Below, piece after piece: positions 33,189-42,396 of a DNA stretch of 64,000 nt. Made by a program: the position numbers and the translations under genes. The stretch covers positions 31,690 through 95,689 of the forward strand of contig NZ_MWSJ01000020.1 in the NCBI RefSeq assembly GCF_002237755.1, read 5' to 3'. Source of the DNA: Lysinibacillus sp. KCTC 33748 (lineage in GTDB: Bacteria; Bacillota; Bacilli; Bacillales_A; Planococcaceae). Position 1 is the stretch's first letter. The number at the start of each line of letters is the position of its first letter. The notes beneath the pieces were generated by a model. It made no database searches, had not been told where the DNA came from, and saw only the letters and a program-made list of their open reading frames with translations.

Positions 33189-34697
33189 ATGAAAATAGAA
33201 AGGTCGTCCGAATGGGAAGAAGGCTTTATCAATAAACTAAATCATCTTGAAAAGTGGGATAGCTGGACATTGTACAAGATGAATTATGACATTGTGAAAA
33301 TGAAGTTAATTACTGATTTCACAGGTTTACAGGCGACAAAGTATTTACCGAATTTAAAGCCACTTACACACCAGTTGGAAGCGGCAGAAACAGTCATTGA
33401 ACGTATGAATGGAAAGGCGATTCTAGCTGATGAGGTAGGTCTTGGTAAAACAATTGAAGCAGGTTTAATTTTAAAAGAATATCTGATTCGAGGACTCGTT
33501 AAAAGAGCGTTAATATTAGCTCCAGCATCTCTTATTAATCAGTGGATTGAAGAATTAAATATTAAATTCCACATTCCAGCAATAGCTTATAAAAAAAATG
33601 TGTCGATTGAGCGCTATGATGTCCTTATTATGAGTATGGATACAGCGAAGAAGAGTCCTCACAAAGAGCGCATTTATGAGCAGAATTACGACATGATTAT
33701 TATCGATGAGGCACATAAACTAAAAAATCATAAAACCCAAATTTATGAATTTGTACAAGGCTTAAAGAAAAAGTTTTGTTTATTATTAACGGCAACACCG
33801 ATTCAAAACGATGTTTTTGAATTATTTTATCTTATTTCTTTACTTAAGCCTGGTCATCTTGGCAATTATGATACATTTCAATCTGCATTTTCGGCAAGCA
33901 AGCATGATTTAGAGCATAATGATTATTTAAAGGAATTAGTGAATCAGGTGATGGTGAGGAATAGGAGGGAGGACACGGGCATTGAGTGGACAAATCGCCG
34001 TGTTCAAATTGTCCCTATTCGATTTACGAAGGAAGAAGAGGAAGTTTATAATCTGCTCGGAACGCTTCAAAATACAGGCTCTTTTTCAATGATTACATTG
34101 CAGAAGGAAATGTGTAGTAGTAAAGAGGCAACAGCCTTGACGTTATCTAAAATGCTTGAAGACAATGCACAATCACAAGAAATTGAAGATATACTAGCAA
34201 AATTAATGGCATTAGAAGTGAATTCAAAGGCGAAAAAGACTCTTGAAATAGTCCAACAGGCCAAGGATAAAGTGATTATTTTTACAGAGTATAGAGCTAC
34301 TCAAATTTATTTACAATGGTATTTACATTCTAACGGTATTACGAGTGTCCTGTTCAACGGTAAATATAATAAAAGCAAACGTGATTATATGAAGCATCTT
34401 TTTAAGGAAAGGGCGCAGGTTCTAATCGCAACAGAGGCAGGCGGTGAGGGGATTAACCTTCAATTTTGTCATCATGTCATTAACTATGATTTGCCCTGGA
34501 ACCCTATGAAGCTAGAGCAACGGATTGGTCGTGTGCATCGTTTAGGTCAAGAGCATGATGTTCATATTTATAATCTCGCTATAGCCAATACAATTGAAGA
34601 GAATATATTAGCATTACTTCATACGAAAATTGATGTTTTCGAAAAGGTAGTCGGCGACTTAGATGCGATTCTATCTAACTTTAAAGAATCTGTATAG
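33189..34697 (+). CDS. yqhH: SNF2-family helicase-like ATPase (YqhH-like)
   Basis: The 502-aa protein has both RecA-like lobes of an SNF2 enzyme: LADEVGLGKTIEAGLILKEY (motif I, about residue 81), IIIDEAHKLKNH (motif II), LLTATPIQND (motif III), and ATEAGGEGINLQFCHHVINY followed by RIGRVHRLGQ (motifs V/VI). Such proteins translocate on duplex DNA or remodel complexes such as RNA polymerase. GAGGTG lies 6 bases before ATG 33189. The downstream YqhG gene gives the same pair as in Bacillus subtilis. The role is unknown. Confidence 0.92.
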   Translation: MKIERSSEWEEGFINKLNHLEKWDSWTLYKMNYDIVKMKLITDFTGLQATKYLPNLKPLTHQLEAAETVIERMNGKAILADEVGLGKTIEAGLILKEYLIRGLVKRALILAPASLINQWIEELNIKFHIPAIAYKKNVSIERYDVLIMSMDTAKKSPHKERIYEQNYDMIIIDEAHKLKNHKTQIYEFVQGLKKKFCLLLTATPIQNDVFELFYLISLLKPGHLGNYDTFQSAFSASKHDLEHNDYLKELVNQVMVRNRREDTGIEWTNRRVQIVPIRFTKEEEEVYNLLGTLQNTGSFSMITLQKEMCSSKEATALTLSKMLEDNAQSQEIEDILAKLMALEVNSKAKKTLEIVQQAKDKVIIFTEYRATQIYLQWYLHSNGITSVLFNGKYNKSKRDYMKHLFKERAQVLIATEAGGEGINLQFCHHVINYDLPWNPMKLEQRIGRVHRLGQEHDVHIYNLAIANTIEENILALLHTKIDVFEKVVGDLDAILSNFKESV

Positions 34698-34714
34698 TGT
34701 AAGGGAGAAGGACT

Positions 34715-35494
34715 ATGTATCCACAGCAAGTTCATAGTTATTTACGAGAATTTTTTAATGAAAATGATTGCCCTATTTTAAGGGAAGATCAGCATTATCT
34801 CACGGTACAATTAACAGTTGATATTGATAAAAGAATAATGAATCGCCCTTTTTATTGGCAATACGTAGAAGCAACAAATACTGAGGCAAATCCAGCCCAA
34901 GTAACTTTCATTACAGATCAAACGGCATCAGCTGGGAGCCTTTATGGCGAAGCTATTCATTTCGGTTCTCCGAGAATGAACCAGCTTTTTCAAGCAACAA
35001 GGGAGCTAGGAGCTTATGTTCAGCTTTTTGAGAAGGTGGATACCGCAATAGGGCAAGTTATCCTTACGCCATGGTTAGGTGTTAATTTTAAAGTGTCATA
35101 TTGCTGCGACCAAACGAAAGAAATGCTTTATTCATTGGGTATAAACTTGCTAACTGGGGTCATAAAAGAGGATTTTCAAGAAACGATATGTACATCCGAT
35201 TTTGACGCTGTTCCAGCAGATAATGCTTTTCATGTTCAATTTATTATAAAGCCCCTTAGAGCACTTGAAAGATTAAATGCTACTATTGAAAAAATAATTG
35301 AACAAGATGATCATTCATGGGCTACTGAAGCCAAAAAACGATGGCAACGTGATCAGCGGGTACTCGATTATTTTTATGAAGAGGAAGATGACAAACCCGA
35401 ATGTTATGATGTTGAAAAGAAGGCATTAGAGGAACAATACGATACAAAAATTAAAATAGAAATTATTAGTGGTGGAATATTTTATCTTTATTAA
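34715..35494 (+). CDS. yqhG: YqhG-family protein
   Basis: The 259-aa protein starts MYPQQVHSYLREFFNENDCP and contains NRPFYWQYVEATN, FGSPRMNQLFQATRELGAYV and PWLGVNFKVSYCCDQTKEML, features I recall for the YqhG family. No membrane segment is evident. It follows the SNF2 gene by 17 bases with AAGGGAGAAGG upstream. The conserved linkage suggests the two act together; biochemical function is not established. Confidence 0.85.
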   Translation: MYPQQVHSYLREFFNENDCPILREDQHYLTVQLTVDIDKRIMNRPFYWQYVEATNTEANPAQVTFITDQTASAGSLYGEAIHFGSPRMNQLFQATRELGAYVQLFEKVDTAIGQVILTPWLGVNFKVSYCCDQTKEMLYSLGINLLTGVIKEDFQETICTSDFDAVPADNAFHVQFIIKPLRALERLNATIEKIIEQDDHSWATEAKKRWQRDQRVLDYFYEEEDDKPECYDVEKKALEEQYDTKIKIEIISGGIFYLY

Positions 35495-35495
35495 A

Positions 35496-35530
35496 CAAGG
35501 AGCTGTCCTATTAGAAGGGACAGCTCCTTG
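35496..35530. terminator. Bidirectional terminator between yqhG and arsR-type gene
   Basis: CAAGGAGCTGTCC pairs perfectly with GGACAGCTCCTTG across a 9-base loop. Confidence 0.88.
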
Positions 35531-35534
35531 TCAT

Positions 35535-35855
35535 TTAATCTTCTTCAAAAATACTTTGTAGTTGCGCCAACTTATTATCCCAAAACAAATCAAAGTACTG
35601 TAGCCAGTCTTCAATCTCTTTTAGTTTTTCGGCATGTAATGTGTATATTTTTTCTCGTCCCTTTTTTTGGGCAGAGACTAGCTCAGCTTGTTCTAAAATT
35701 TTTAAATGCTTCACGACAGCAGTTCGGCTAATAGAAAAATTTTCAGAAATAAGTGAGATCGGTTTATCACTTGAGGCAAGTAGCTGTAGGACATGACGTC
35801 TTGTTGGATCAGCGATTGCTTGAAAAACATCATGCTTTACAGCAAGCGGTGTCAT
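35535..35855 (-). CDS. ArsR-family winged-helix regulator
   Basis: The 106-aa protein begins with FQAIADPTRRHVLQLLASSD and has the recognition helix in ISRTAVVKHLKILEQAELV, followed by the wing KKGREKIYTL. No cysteine metal-binding site is present, so it belongs to the non-metal branch often paired with AHSA1 proteins. Its start overlaps the AHSA1 stop (ATGA), so it is second in the operon, the reverse of the common order. A palindromic operator at the operon promoter is a likely autoregulatory site. Confidence 0.9.
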   Translation of the reverse strand: MTPLAVKHDVFQAIADPTRRHVLQLLASSDKPISLISENFSISRTAVVKHLKILEQAELVSAQKKGREKIYTLHAEKLKEIEDWLQYFDLFWDNKLAQLQSIFEED

Positions 35856-36277
35856 TGTGATTCTACAACTTCTTTTAATTTTTTGCCGATAAGCATTGTC
35901 CAGCCGCCATCCATAGTTGTACGAATAGCTTCAGCAGGCATGTTAGCTTTAGGAATGATATGTGAAGCTTCTTTCCAGCCACCATGAGTTAATGTAAACT
36001 CTGTTTGCTCACCAATTTCTTTCAGTTCAAAAGTGACAAACCATCCATCTGTATCCCATGCAAAACGAACAAAATGTGGAGCATCTACTTGTTCTACTCG
36101 ACATGGTGAAGGGCCAAACGGTGATTGTATTGTAAATTCATGCCCTTCAACGGGCTTAAAATTGTTTGGCATAAGCCAAGAAGCAATCTTTTCAGCGTCT
36201 GTTACTGTTTCCCACACTTTTTCAATCGGTGCATTGAGTGTAACTGTTTTAACAATGTTCTCTAGTTTTTCAGTCAT
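35852..36277 (-). CDS. SRPBCC/AHSA1-domain protein
   Basis: The 141-aa START-like protein shows LNAPIEKVWETVTDAEKIAS near the N-terminus, then SPFGPSPCRVEQVDAPHFVR and FTLTHGGWKEASHI. The fold makes a hydrophobic cavity that binds lipophilic ligands; no enzymatic function can be given. It is the first gene of a two-gene operon with the ArsR regulator. AAAGGAG precedes ATG 36277. Confidence 0.88.
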   Translation of the reverse strand: MTEKLENIVKTVTLNAPIEKVWETVTDAEKIASWLMPNNFKPVEGHEFTIQSPFGPSPCRVEQVDAPHFVRFAWDTDGWFVTFELKEIGEQTEFTLTHGGWKEASHIIPKANMPAEAIRTTMDGGWTMLIGKKLKEVVESQ

Positions 36278-36306
36278 TTAAAATGAACTCCTTTATAAAA
36301 AAATGT

Positions 36307-36353
36307 AACCATAAGGTGTTGTGAATATATAACACCTTATGGTTGCATGTCAA
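36307..36353 (-). promoter_or_regulatory. SigA promoter with palindromic operator of the AHSA1-arsR operon
   Basis: On the minus strand, TTGACA (36353-36348) and TATATT (36329-36324) are 18 bases apart. A perfect 14-bp inverted repeat, AACCATAAGGTGTT and AACACCTTATGGTT with a 10-base spacer (36307-36344), covers the spacer, the -10 and the start region. Repression by the ArsR protein at this site is a strong inference. Confidence 0.75.
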
Positions 36354-36456
36354 TTATAAGTACTTTGGATAAATTTTCACATCACGTCTTTTGGTGTAGT
36401 TGTACATATGTTAAAATTATTTTTATAATTTTCTGATTAAAAGGGAGGGTATTAAA

Positions 36457-37095
36457 GTGGTGAACATATCTGTCTTTTTATTAATGTGTATTTTATTAAT
36501 TATTTTGCCTGGTCCGGATACGGCGATTGCAACAAAAAATACACTTACCGTAAGTAGAAAAGGGGGCTTACAGACTTTACTTGGTTCGTGCTGTGGATTA
36601 TTGATTCATACATTTGCAGCAGTTATTGGACTTTCCGCGATTATTGTAAAGTCAGCATATGTATTTGCCATTTTAAAATACGTCGGAGCGGTCTATTTAT
36701 GTTACTTAGGTATTAAAACTTTATGGGCATTACGAACAATACGTACGCAGCCTCCTGTTGTGCAAGATGAGGCCCAAATTGATCATAAATATTCGCAGCA
36801 ATCATGCTTTAAGCAAGGCTTTTTAACGAACGTAACAAACCCGAAGGTGGCTGTATTTTTTCTCACATTTTTACCTCAGTTTGTAGATGGCAAGAGCGGT
36901 ACATTTATACCGTTTCTTATGATGGGACTTATTTATACGGCGTTAACAGGATTTTGGTTTGTGTTTTATGTTTACTTATTGGATAAAATTAGCGCATTTA
37001 TGAAAAAGCCAAGGACGAAAGCTGTAATCGAAGGATTGACAGGTGCAGTGTTAATTGGTTTTGGCATTAAATTGGCATTAGAAAAAGCCCATTAA
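36457..37095 (+). CDS. LysE-family amino acid exporter
   Basis: The 212-aa protein has six hydrophobic segments and the family motif LLIILPGPDTAIATKNTLTV (about 13-32), followed by GLQTLLGSCCGLLIHTFAAV and FLTNVTNPKVAVFFLTFLPQ. RhtB/LysE members export amino acids or analogues. The start is GTG 36457 with GGGAGGG upstream; it is monocistronic. Substrate unknown. Confidence 0.88.
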   Translation: MVNISVFLLMCILLIILPGPDTAIATKNTLTVSRKGGLQTLLGSCCGLLIHTFAAVIGLSAIIVKSAYVFAILKYVGAVYLCYLGIKTLWALRTIRTQPPVVQDEAQIDHKYSQQSCFKQGFLTNVTNPKVAVFFLTFLPQFVDGKSGTFIPFLMMGLIYTALTGFWFVFYVYLLDKISAFMKKPRTKAVIEGLTGAVLIGFGIKLALEKAH

Positions 37096-37107
37096 GGGCT
37101 TTTTTTG
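37082..37107 (+). terminator. Terminator overlapping the lysE-family stop codon
   Basis: AAAAAGCCC pairs with GGGCTTTTT around ATTAA; the stop codon is in the loop. Confidence 0.9.
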
Positions 37108-37160
37108 CGGCTAAATTTTTGGGGAAAATTTATTTTAGTAGTAGGGATCACTTTCTAAAA

Positions 37161-37193
37161 ATAAAAACTTCACGGATAAATATCCCGTGAAGT
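37161..37193 (-). terminator. Terminator of the AtoE-like transporter gene
   Basis: ACTTCACGG pairs with CCGTGAAGT across a short AT-rich loop, with a T-run on the minus strand. Confidence 0.88.
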
Positions 37194-37206
37194 ACTTTAT
37201 ATCCAG

Positions 37207-38520
37207 CTAGAAGAACAAGAAGCCAATGCTAATAATAATGCCGGTGAAGATTAAAATGAATAAACAGAAGCCCATTATATCTCTAGCCTTTAAGCCAGCA
37301 ATTGCAAGGGCTGGTAGTGCCCAGAACGGCTGAATCATATTCGTCCAAGCGTCACCCCACGCGATTGCCATGGCAGTTTTAGCATAGTCGGCACCTAAAG
37401 TGGTTGCAGCGTCTAGCATAATAGGAGCTTGTACCGCCCATTGCCCACCGCCTGATGGTATAAAGAAGTTAACAAGTCCTGCAGAGTAAAATGTAAACAA
37501 ATAGAAGGTATGTTCATTAGAAATATTGACGAACCATTCTGAGAATACAGCAGCTAAACCAGAAGCGGTCATCATACCCATAATCCCTGCATAAAACGGA
37601 AATTGAAAAACGATGCCTGTTGTTGTTTTAATAGCATCTTGTGCAGCAGCAAGGAAACGCTGTGGTGTCCCGTGGAAAATGATCCCTAACACAATAAAAA
37701 TCGTATTGATCACATTTAAATCAAGAACAAAGCCTTTCGTCATAAAATGATGTACTAAAAATACGAGTCCAATAATAGCAATTAAAATCGTTAAAATATA
37801 ACTTCTTTCAGAGCGGCTAGCAAAGTTATTTTCAGGTTTAGGCAACGCTGTTTTTTCCTCTACTAATAAAGTAGGGTCAACCTCAACCGAGTCTTCTTCT
37901 TTTGGCATCATCCAACGATTAAAGAAAGGTAAAGTGAAAACGATCACAATAACTATAAATAAGTTATACGTTGAAAATAATGTAATGTTTGTTGGGATGA
38001 TCCCCATAATATCCGCAAACTTATGACCTTCAGTAGCTATGGATAACGGAATTGAGCCAGCTAATCCACCGTGCCAAATAACAAAGCCTGAATAGGCACT
38101 AGCAATTAATAAACGATAATCAACTTTTTTAACATGCCGAGCAATTTCCTTTGCAAATAGGGCACCAATGACAAGTCCGAAACCCCAGTTAATCCAGCAA
38201 GCGATTAGCGATACAAATGTAACAATAATAATGGCCATACCGGGTGTTTTTATTTTACTTGCAATGGCTGCTAATCCTTTTTTAAAAACGGGACTATTCG
38301 CTAAAATATGGCCTGCAGCTAAGACAATCACCATTTGCATTGTAAATTCTAGTAAACTCCAAAAACTACCTCCCCAATATGTCACCATATCGAGTGGAGA
38401 AGTATCTGTTAATGCAACCCCTAATAATAACGTTAATACTGTGAGTATAGTGACAAAAATGTATGGATCAGGTAAATATTTTTCCATGATAGCATTTGAA
38501 ATTCTTGTTAACGTTTTCAT
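37207..38520 (-). CDS. atoE: AtoE-type short-chain fatty acid transporter
   Basis: The 437-aa membrane protein starts MKTLTRISNAIMEKYLPDPY and has about twelve hydrophobic segments. FFIPSGGGQWAVQAPIMLDA and AWGDAWTNMIQPFWALPALA are characteristic of the TIGR00366/AtoE family, which takes up butyrate, acetoacetate and similar acids. GGAAAGGGG precedes ATG 38520; a longer frame is unlikely. Divergent LysR and downstream ScoAB genes fit a short-chain acid catabolic cluster. Confidence 0.9.
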   Translation of the reverse strand: MKTLTRISNAIMEKYLPDPYIFVTILTVLTLLLGVALTDTSPLDMVTYWGGSFWSLLEFTMQMVIVLAAGHILANSPVFKKGLAAIASKIKTPGMAIIIVTFVSLIACWINWGFGLVIGALFAKEIARHVKKVDYRLLIASAYSGFVIWHGGLAGSIPLSIATEGHKFADIMGIIPTNITLFSTYNLFIVIVIVFTLPFFNRWMMPKEEDSVEVDPTLLVEEKTALPKPENNFASRSERSYILTILIAIIGLVFLVHHFMTKGFVLDLNVINTIFIVLGIIFHGTPQRFLAAAQDAIKTTTGIVFQFPFYAGIMGMMTASGLAAVFSEWFVNISNEHTFYLFTFYSAGLVNFFIPSGGGQWAVQAPIMLDAATTLGADYAKTAMAIAWGDAWTNMIQPFWALPALAIAGLKARDIMGFCLFILIFTGIIISIGFLFF

Positions 38521-38795
38521 GTTTGAAATCCCCTTTCCTTTTCTGCCATCCCTTATGGCTAATTGTACATAGGGAAATGAATAAAGAAAGATAAATCGGT
38601 AATCAAGCACAATAAAATGAACGTAATGTAGAAATAAACGGATGATTACTGTTGCGGAATATAACTGTGATTAAAATCATAACTAAGCCTTATGGCTATT
38701 ATGTTTGGTCCACGTGTTTTTAAGAAGAAGGATAAGTAGAAAATGAGGAGAATCTATTACTAAATAGAGAGTTTTGGAATATTTTTTATAACAAA

Positions 38796-38806
38796 TTAGA
38801 ATAAAT
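38796..38806 (+). promoter_or_regulatory. Half-operator next to the lysR ribosome site
   Basis: TTAGAATAAAT lies 15 bases before the LysR start. The same 11-mer begins the palindrome in front of scoA, suggesting autoregulation. Confidence 0.45.
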
Positions 38807-38820
38807 GGAGGGGTATCTAT

Positions 38821-39699
38821 ATGGAGTTGCGGGATTTAAAAGCTTTTATGACCGTTGTTGAACATGGGAGTTTTTCAAAGGCAGCTAATGAATGCTTTAT
38901 GTCACAGCCTTCATTAAGCAAAAGCATTAAAAAGTTGGAGAATGCTCTTCATGTAGAGTTGTTAAACCGATCTACACGTAATATAGAATTAACAGACGCT
39001 GGTAGTATTGTTTATAAACAAGGACAAAAAATAATACGTTCTGTACACGATTTACATATATTATTGGATGATTTATCGAACATCAAAACAGGTACGATTA
39101 AATTAGGAATTCCGCCACTAATTGGCACACTATTTTTCCCTGAAATTGCTCGAAAGTTTCATAAGCAATATCCTAAGGTGCATTTAGAGCTTGTGGAACG
39201 GGGAGCTAAAATGATCGGAACGTTAGTAGAAAATGGCGATGTTGATATGGGAATTGTCGTTATACCTACTGATGAAAGGAAATTTTCTGTCCAATCATTT
39301 GTGGAAGATCAATTTTTTGTCTTTATCAATGAGTCCCATCCACTAGCTCAGCAAGAACATATTCGATTACAAGATTTAAAAAATGAAACATTCATTATCT
39401 TTACAGAGGAATTCACATTACATGATTATGTTATTAAATCATGTAAAAGCGTAGGATTTACACCAGTAGTCGGCTATAAAAGCTCGCAATGGGATTTGAT
39501 AGTGGAGCTAGTATCCTCGAACCTAGGGGTGACTCTTTTACCATATTCAATTGCCGCAAAGCAGACGAACAGGAATGTCAAAATTATACCGTTACTTAAT
39601 TTTGACATGCCATGGCGTTTAGGCGTTATTACGAAGAAAAATACTTATCAATCCTTTGCATTAAAGCAACTACTCCATACAATACGTTCTGAAAATTGA
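38821..39699 (+). CDS. LysR-family regulator of the short-chain acid cluster
   Basis: The 292-aa protein has an N-terminal helix-turn-helix (MELRDLKAFMTVVEHGSFSK; SQPSLSKSIKKLENALHVEL) and a periplasmic-binding-like effector domain (TIKLGIPPLIGTLFFPEIAR onward). GGAGGGG precedes ATG 38821. It stands between the divergent AtoE gene and scoAB, and shared TTAGAATAAAT motifs support control of scoAB and itself. The coinducer, perhaps acetoacetate or butyrate, is unknown. Confidence 0.91.
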   Translation: MELRDLKAFMTVVEHGSFSKAANECFMSQPSLSKSIKKLENALHVELLNRSTRNIELTDAGSIVYKQGQKIIRSVHDLHILLDDLSNIKTGTIKLGIPPLIGTLFFPEIARKFHKQYPKVHLELVERGAKMIGTLVENGDVDMGIVVIPTDERKFSVQSFVEDQFFVFINESHPLAQQEHIRLQDLKNETFIIFTEEFTLHDYVIKSCKSVGFTPVVGYKSSQWDLIVELVSSNLGVTLLPYSIAAKQTNRNVKIIPLLNFDMPWRLGVITKKNTYQSFALKQLLHTIRSEN

Positions 39700-39710
39700 T
39701 TTATGCACTT

Positions 39711-39731
39711 TTAGAATAAATAGTATTCTAA
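39711..39731. promoter_or_regulatory. Palindromic LysR-type operator upstream of scoAB
   Basis: TTAGAATA and TATTCTAA form a perfect 8-bp inverted repeat around a 5-base spacer, containing a T-N11-A pattern typical of LysR sites. It lies about 75 bases before scoA. Confidence 0.6.
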
Positions 39732-39806
39732 TTTATTCCTTTACTTATAAAACGGTAGTAAGGTAGAATTTTTCTTAATAAACGAGAAATTTTAGGGGGT
39801 TTCGAT

Positions 39807-40514
39807 ATGGGGAAGGGGAAAGTGTGGAATTCGTTTGAGGAGGCCGTCGCCGACATTAAAGATGGAGATACGTTAGCAGTAGGGGGTTTCGGGCTATGTG
39901 GAATCCCTGAAAAATCTATTGCATCGCTAGTTCAAAGGGGAACAAAGGGCTTAACGGTCATAAGCAATAACTGCGGTGTGGATGATTGGGGTTTAGGTCT
40001 TTTATTAGCAAATAAACAAATCAAAAAAATGATCGCATCCTATGTAGGTGAAAATAAAATTTTTGAGCAGCAATTTTTAAGCGGGGAGCTTGAAGTAGAA
40101 TTGACACCACAAGGTACGTTAGCGGAGCGCATGCGAGCTGGTGGAGCTGGGATTCCGGGTTTTTACACAGCTACTGGAGTCGGAACACCCATCGCTGAGG
40201 GGAAAGAAGTAAAGGTTTTTGATGGCAAGGAATATATTTTAGAAAAAGGTATTGTCGCCGACTTTGCACTAGTCAAAGCATGGAAGGCGGACAAGCTAGG
40301 CAATTTAGTTTTTAGAAAAACATCACGTAACTTCAATCCACTAGCTGCAATGGCAGGGAAAATTACGATTGCAGAAGTAGAGGAAATTGTTGAAGCTGGA
40401 GAGCTAGATCCAGATCATATTCATACACCTGGTGTGTTCGTGCAGCGGGTTTTACTAGGTGGTAATTATGAGAAGCGTATTGAGCGTTTGATGATAAAAA
40501 AGGGGGATGCGTAA
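39807..40514 (+). CDS. scoA: 3-oxoacid CoA-transferase subunit A
   Basis: The 235-aa subunit shows [20 protein letters not shown] (family I CoA-transferase glycine loop, about 27-46) and [20 protein letters not shown]. The enzyme moves CoA from succinyl-CoA to acetoacetate in the cytoplasm. It abuts scoB (stop TAA, then ATG with no gap). AGGGGG precedes ATG 39807. Together with AtoE and LysR it suggests uptake and activation of acetoacetate or similar acids. Confidence 0.94.
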   Translation: MGKGKVWNSFEEAVADIKDGDTLAVGGFGLCGIPEKSIASLVQRGTKGLTVISNNCGVDDWGLGLLLANKQIKKMIASYVGENKIFEQQFLSGELEVELTPQGTLAERMRAGGAGIPGFYTATGVGTPIAEGKEVKVFDGKEYILEKGIVADFALVKAWKADKLGNLVFRKTSRNFNPLAAMAGKITIAEVEEIVEAGELDPDHIHTPGVFVQRVLLGGNYEKRIERLMIKKGDA

Positions 40515-41156
40515 ATGGCTGATACAAGACAAAGAATAGTGAATAGAGCAGTAAAAGAAATACAAAATGGCATGAACGTCAATTTAGGTATTGGTATTCC
40601 AACGCTAGTGGCCAATGCAATCCCGTCTGACTATGACGTCCTTTTACAATCAGAAAACGGGCTTCTTGGCATTGGTCCATACCCGGCAGAAGACGTGGTC
40701 GATCCTGATTTAATTAATGCAGGTAAAGAAACGGTCACTGCAGTTCCAGGTGCCTCCTTCTTCGACAGTGCCGAATCATTTGCCATGATTCGTGGAGGCC
40801 ATATCGATCTGGCTATTTTAGGTGGCATGGAAGTATCTGAAACGGGGGACCTTGCGAACTGGATGATTCCAGGGAAAATGGTGAAAGGTATGGGAGGTGC
40901 CATGGACCTTGTAGTCGGGGCGAAAAGAGTAGTCGTCGTGATGGAGCATGTCAATAAAAACGGTGAGTCAAAAATAAAAAAGCAATGCGAGCTACCTTTA
41001 ACCGGAAAGGGCGTTGTGCATAGATTAATTACAGATTTGGCTGTTTTCGATTTTACAGATGAAGGGATGCAGCTTATAGAATTAGCAGAGGGTGTCACGG
41101 TAGAGGAAGTAAAAGAGAAGACCGCTGCTTCTTTTAGTGTTGCTTTAACAGTATAA
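40515..41156 (+). CDS. scoB: 3-oxoacid CoA-transferase subunit B
   Basis: The 213-aa subunit carries the catalytic glutamate motif [13 protein letters not shown] (E near residue 51) that forms the CoA thioester, and [39 protein letters not shown]. It follows scoA directly and is followed by a terminator. Confidence 0.94.
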   Translation: MADTRQRIVNRAVKEIQNGMNVNLGIGIPTLVANAIPSDYDVLLQSENGLLGIGPYPAEDVVDPDLINAGKETVTAVPGASFFDSAESFAMIRGGHIDLAILGGMEVSETGDLANWMIPGKMVKGMGGAMDLVVGAKRVVVVMEHVNKNGESKIKKQCELPLTGKGVVHRLITDLAVFDFTDEGMQLIELAEGVTVEEVKEKTAASFSVALTV

Positions 41157-41165
41157 ATTAAATGA

Positions 41166-41197
41166 AACCAGTTCTTTTGATAGAGCTGGTTATTTTT
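41166..41197 (+). terminator. Terminator of scoAB
   Basis: AACCAGTTC pairs with GAGCTGGTT (one G-U-type pair) across an 8-base loop, followed by TATTTTT. Confidence 0.82.
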
Positions 41198-41214
41198 ATT
41201 AGGAGTAGCAACAA

Positions 41215-41841
41215 ATGAATATACATGAATTAAAGTACGATATTATAAAGCAATTTAGCAAGAGCTCTGTTAAAGATAGACCATTCATTGTCGCGATTGA
41301 TGGATTAGGTGGTGCAGGCAAGTCCACTGTAGCTAACAAACTGGCGAAGGAGCTACAATCGATTTGTGCTGTAGAATTAATCCATATAGATAATCATATC
41401 GTAGAAAGCAGTAAACGTTATAATACTGGCCACGCAGAATGGTATGAATACTATTATTTACAGTGGGATGTTGAATTGATTAAAAATAATATGTTGTTAC
41501 CCTTACATAAAAACAAGTTCCAATTCCGACTCCCATTTTATAATCAATCAGCAGATACCGTTAACGATAGAAGAATAAAATTAGAAACGAATAGTATTCT
41601 TGTGATCGAGGGAGTATTCCTTTTGAGGCATGAATGGAATAACTTTTATGATTATCGTTTATTTCTAGATATCCCTCGAACAGTTCGAAAGGAAAGAGTA
41701 TTACAAAGGGATTCCTATATTGGAGATTTTCAAGAACGGCTAAATAAGTATCAAAGAAGATATTGGCCAGCTGAGGAGTATTATTTAGAAAAAGAAAATC
41801 CGTTAGCAGCTGCAGATAAAATTTGTGATTTTTTAAAGTAG
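41215..41841 (+). CDS. P-loop kinase related to uridine kinase
   Basis: The 208-aa protein has Walker A GLGGAGKST (residues about 31-39), ELIHIDNHI as Walker-B-like segment and a lid region RTVRKERVLQRDSYIGDFQE. It resembles uridine kinase-like nucleoside kinases. AGGAG lies upstream of ATG 41215. The phosphoryl acceptor is not identifiable. It stands alone. Confidence 0.8.
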   Translation: MNIHELKYDIIKQFSKSSVKDRPFIVAIDGLGGAGKSTVANKLAKELQSICAVELIHIDNHIVESSKRYNTGHAEWYEYYYLQWDVELIKNNMLLPLHKNKFQFRLPFYNQSADTVNDRRIKLETNSILVIEGVFLLRHEWNNFYDYRLFLDIPRTVRKERVLQRDSYIGDFQERLNKYQRRYWPAEEYYLEKENPLAAADKICDFLK

Positions 41842-41850
41842 AAATGTCGC

Positions 41851-41884
41851 TTCACGGGTATTTACATGGATTTCGCGGGTATTT
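41851..41884. repeat. Two 21-bp-phased copies of TTC(A/G)CGGGTATTT
   Basis: TTCACGGGTATTT at 41851 and TTCGCGGGTATTT at 41872 are exactly 21 bases apart, the same phasing as the array at 23495-23586. Confidence 0.6.
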
Positions 41885-41982
41885 CGGACGAGCATGAACG
41901 TTTCTTTTGATTTTTCAGACTATTGGCTGTTCTCTAGCTCTATTTTTCCGTTATACAATGATGGAAAAGGAGGGAATTAACT

Positions 41983-42396
41983 ATGAGACAACAATGGTCA
42001 GATGATTTTCAGGTGGCACAGGTACGTGTAGCAAGACCGACTGATAAAATAAAGGAAATTGAAGAATTTTATTGCGAAGGCGTGGGGTTAGAAAAAATAG
42101 GCTCTTTTTCAGGGCATCGAGGCTACACTGGTATCATGATTGGTCTTCCGAATGCCAGCTATCATTTAGAATTTATAGAGCATATTGAAGGAAGTCCTTG
42201 CCCAGCACCAACAAAGGATAATTTGCTCGTACTATATATTCCAAAGCGTTCAACTATACAGCGTATTGCCGAACGCTTATTGCAAATGGGCTATCCTGAG
42301 GTGGAGCCAGAAAATACATATTGGGCTGAAAAAGGCGTCACAATTGAAGATCCCGATGGCTGGCGTCTAGTATTAATGAACACAGAGGGGATTTAA
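41983..42396 (+). CDS. VOC-superfamily (glyoxalase-like) protein
   Basis: The 137-aa protein begins with RVARPTDKIKEIEEFYCEGV and has GYTGIMIGLPNASYHLEFIE, then TIEDPDGWRLVLMN at the end, matching paired beta-alpha-beta units of the VOC fold. Candidate metal ligands are E and H residues in these motifs. AAGGAGGG lies before ATG 41983. Substrate unknown; VOC members include glyoxalases, dioxygenases and antibiotic-binding proteins. Confidence 0.83.
   Translation: MRQQWSDDFQVAQVRVARPTDKIKEIEEFYCEGVGLEKIGSFSGHRGYTGIMIGLPNASYHLEFIEHIEGSPCPAPTKDNLLVLYIPKRSTIQRIAERLLQMGYPEVEPENTYWAEKGVTIEDPDGWRLVLMNTEGI

Noticed and set aside
40631..41098. 155-codon antisense ORF in scoB
   Set aside because: Shadow frame of a well-conserved gene with no ribosome site.
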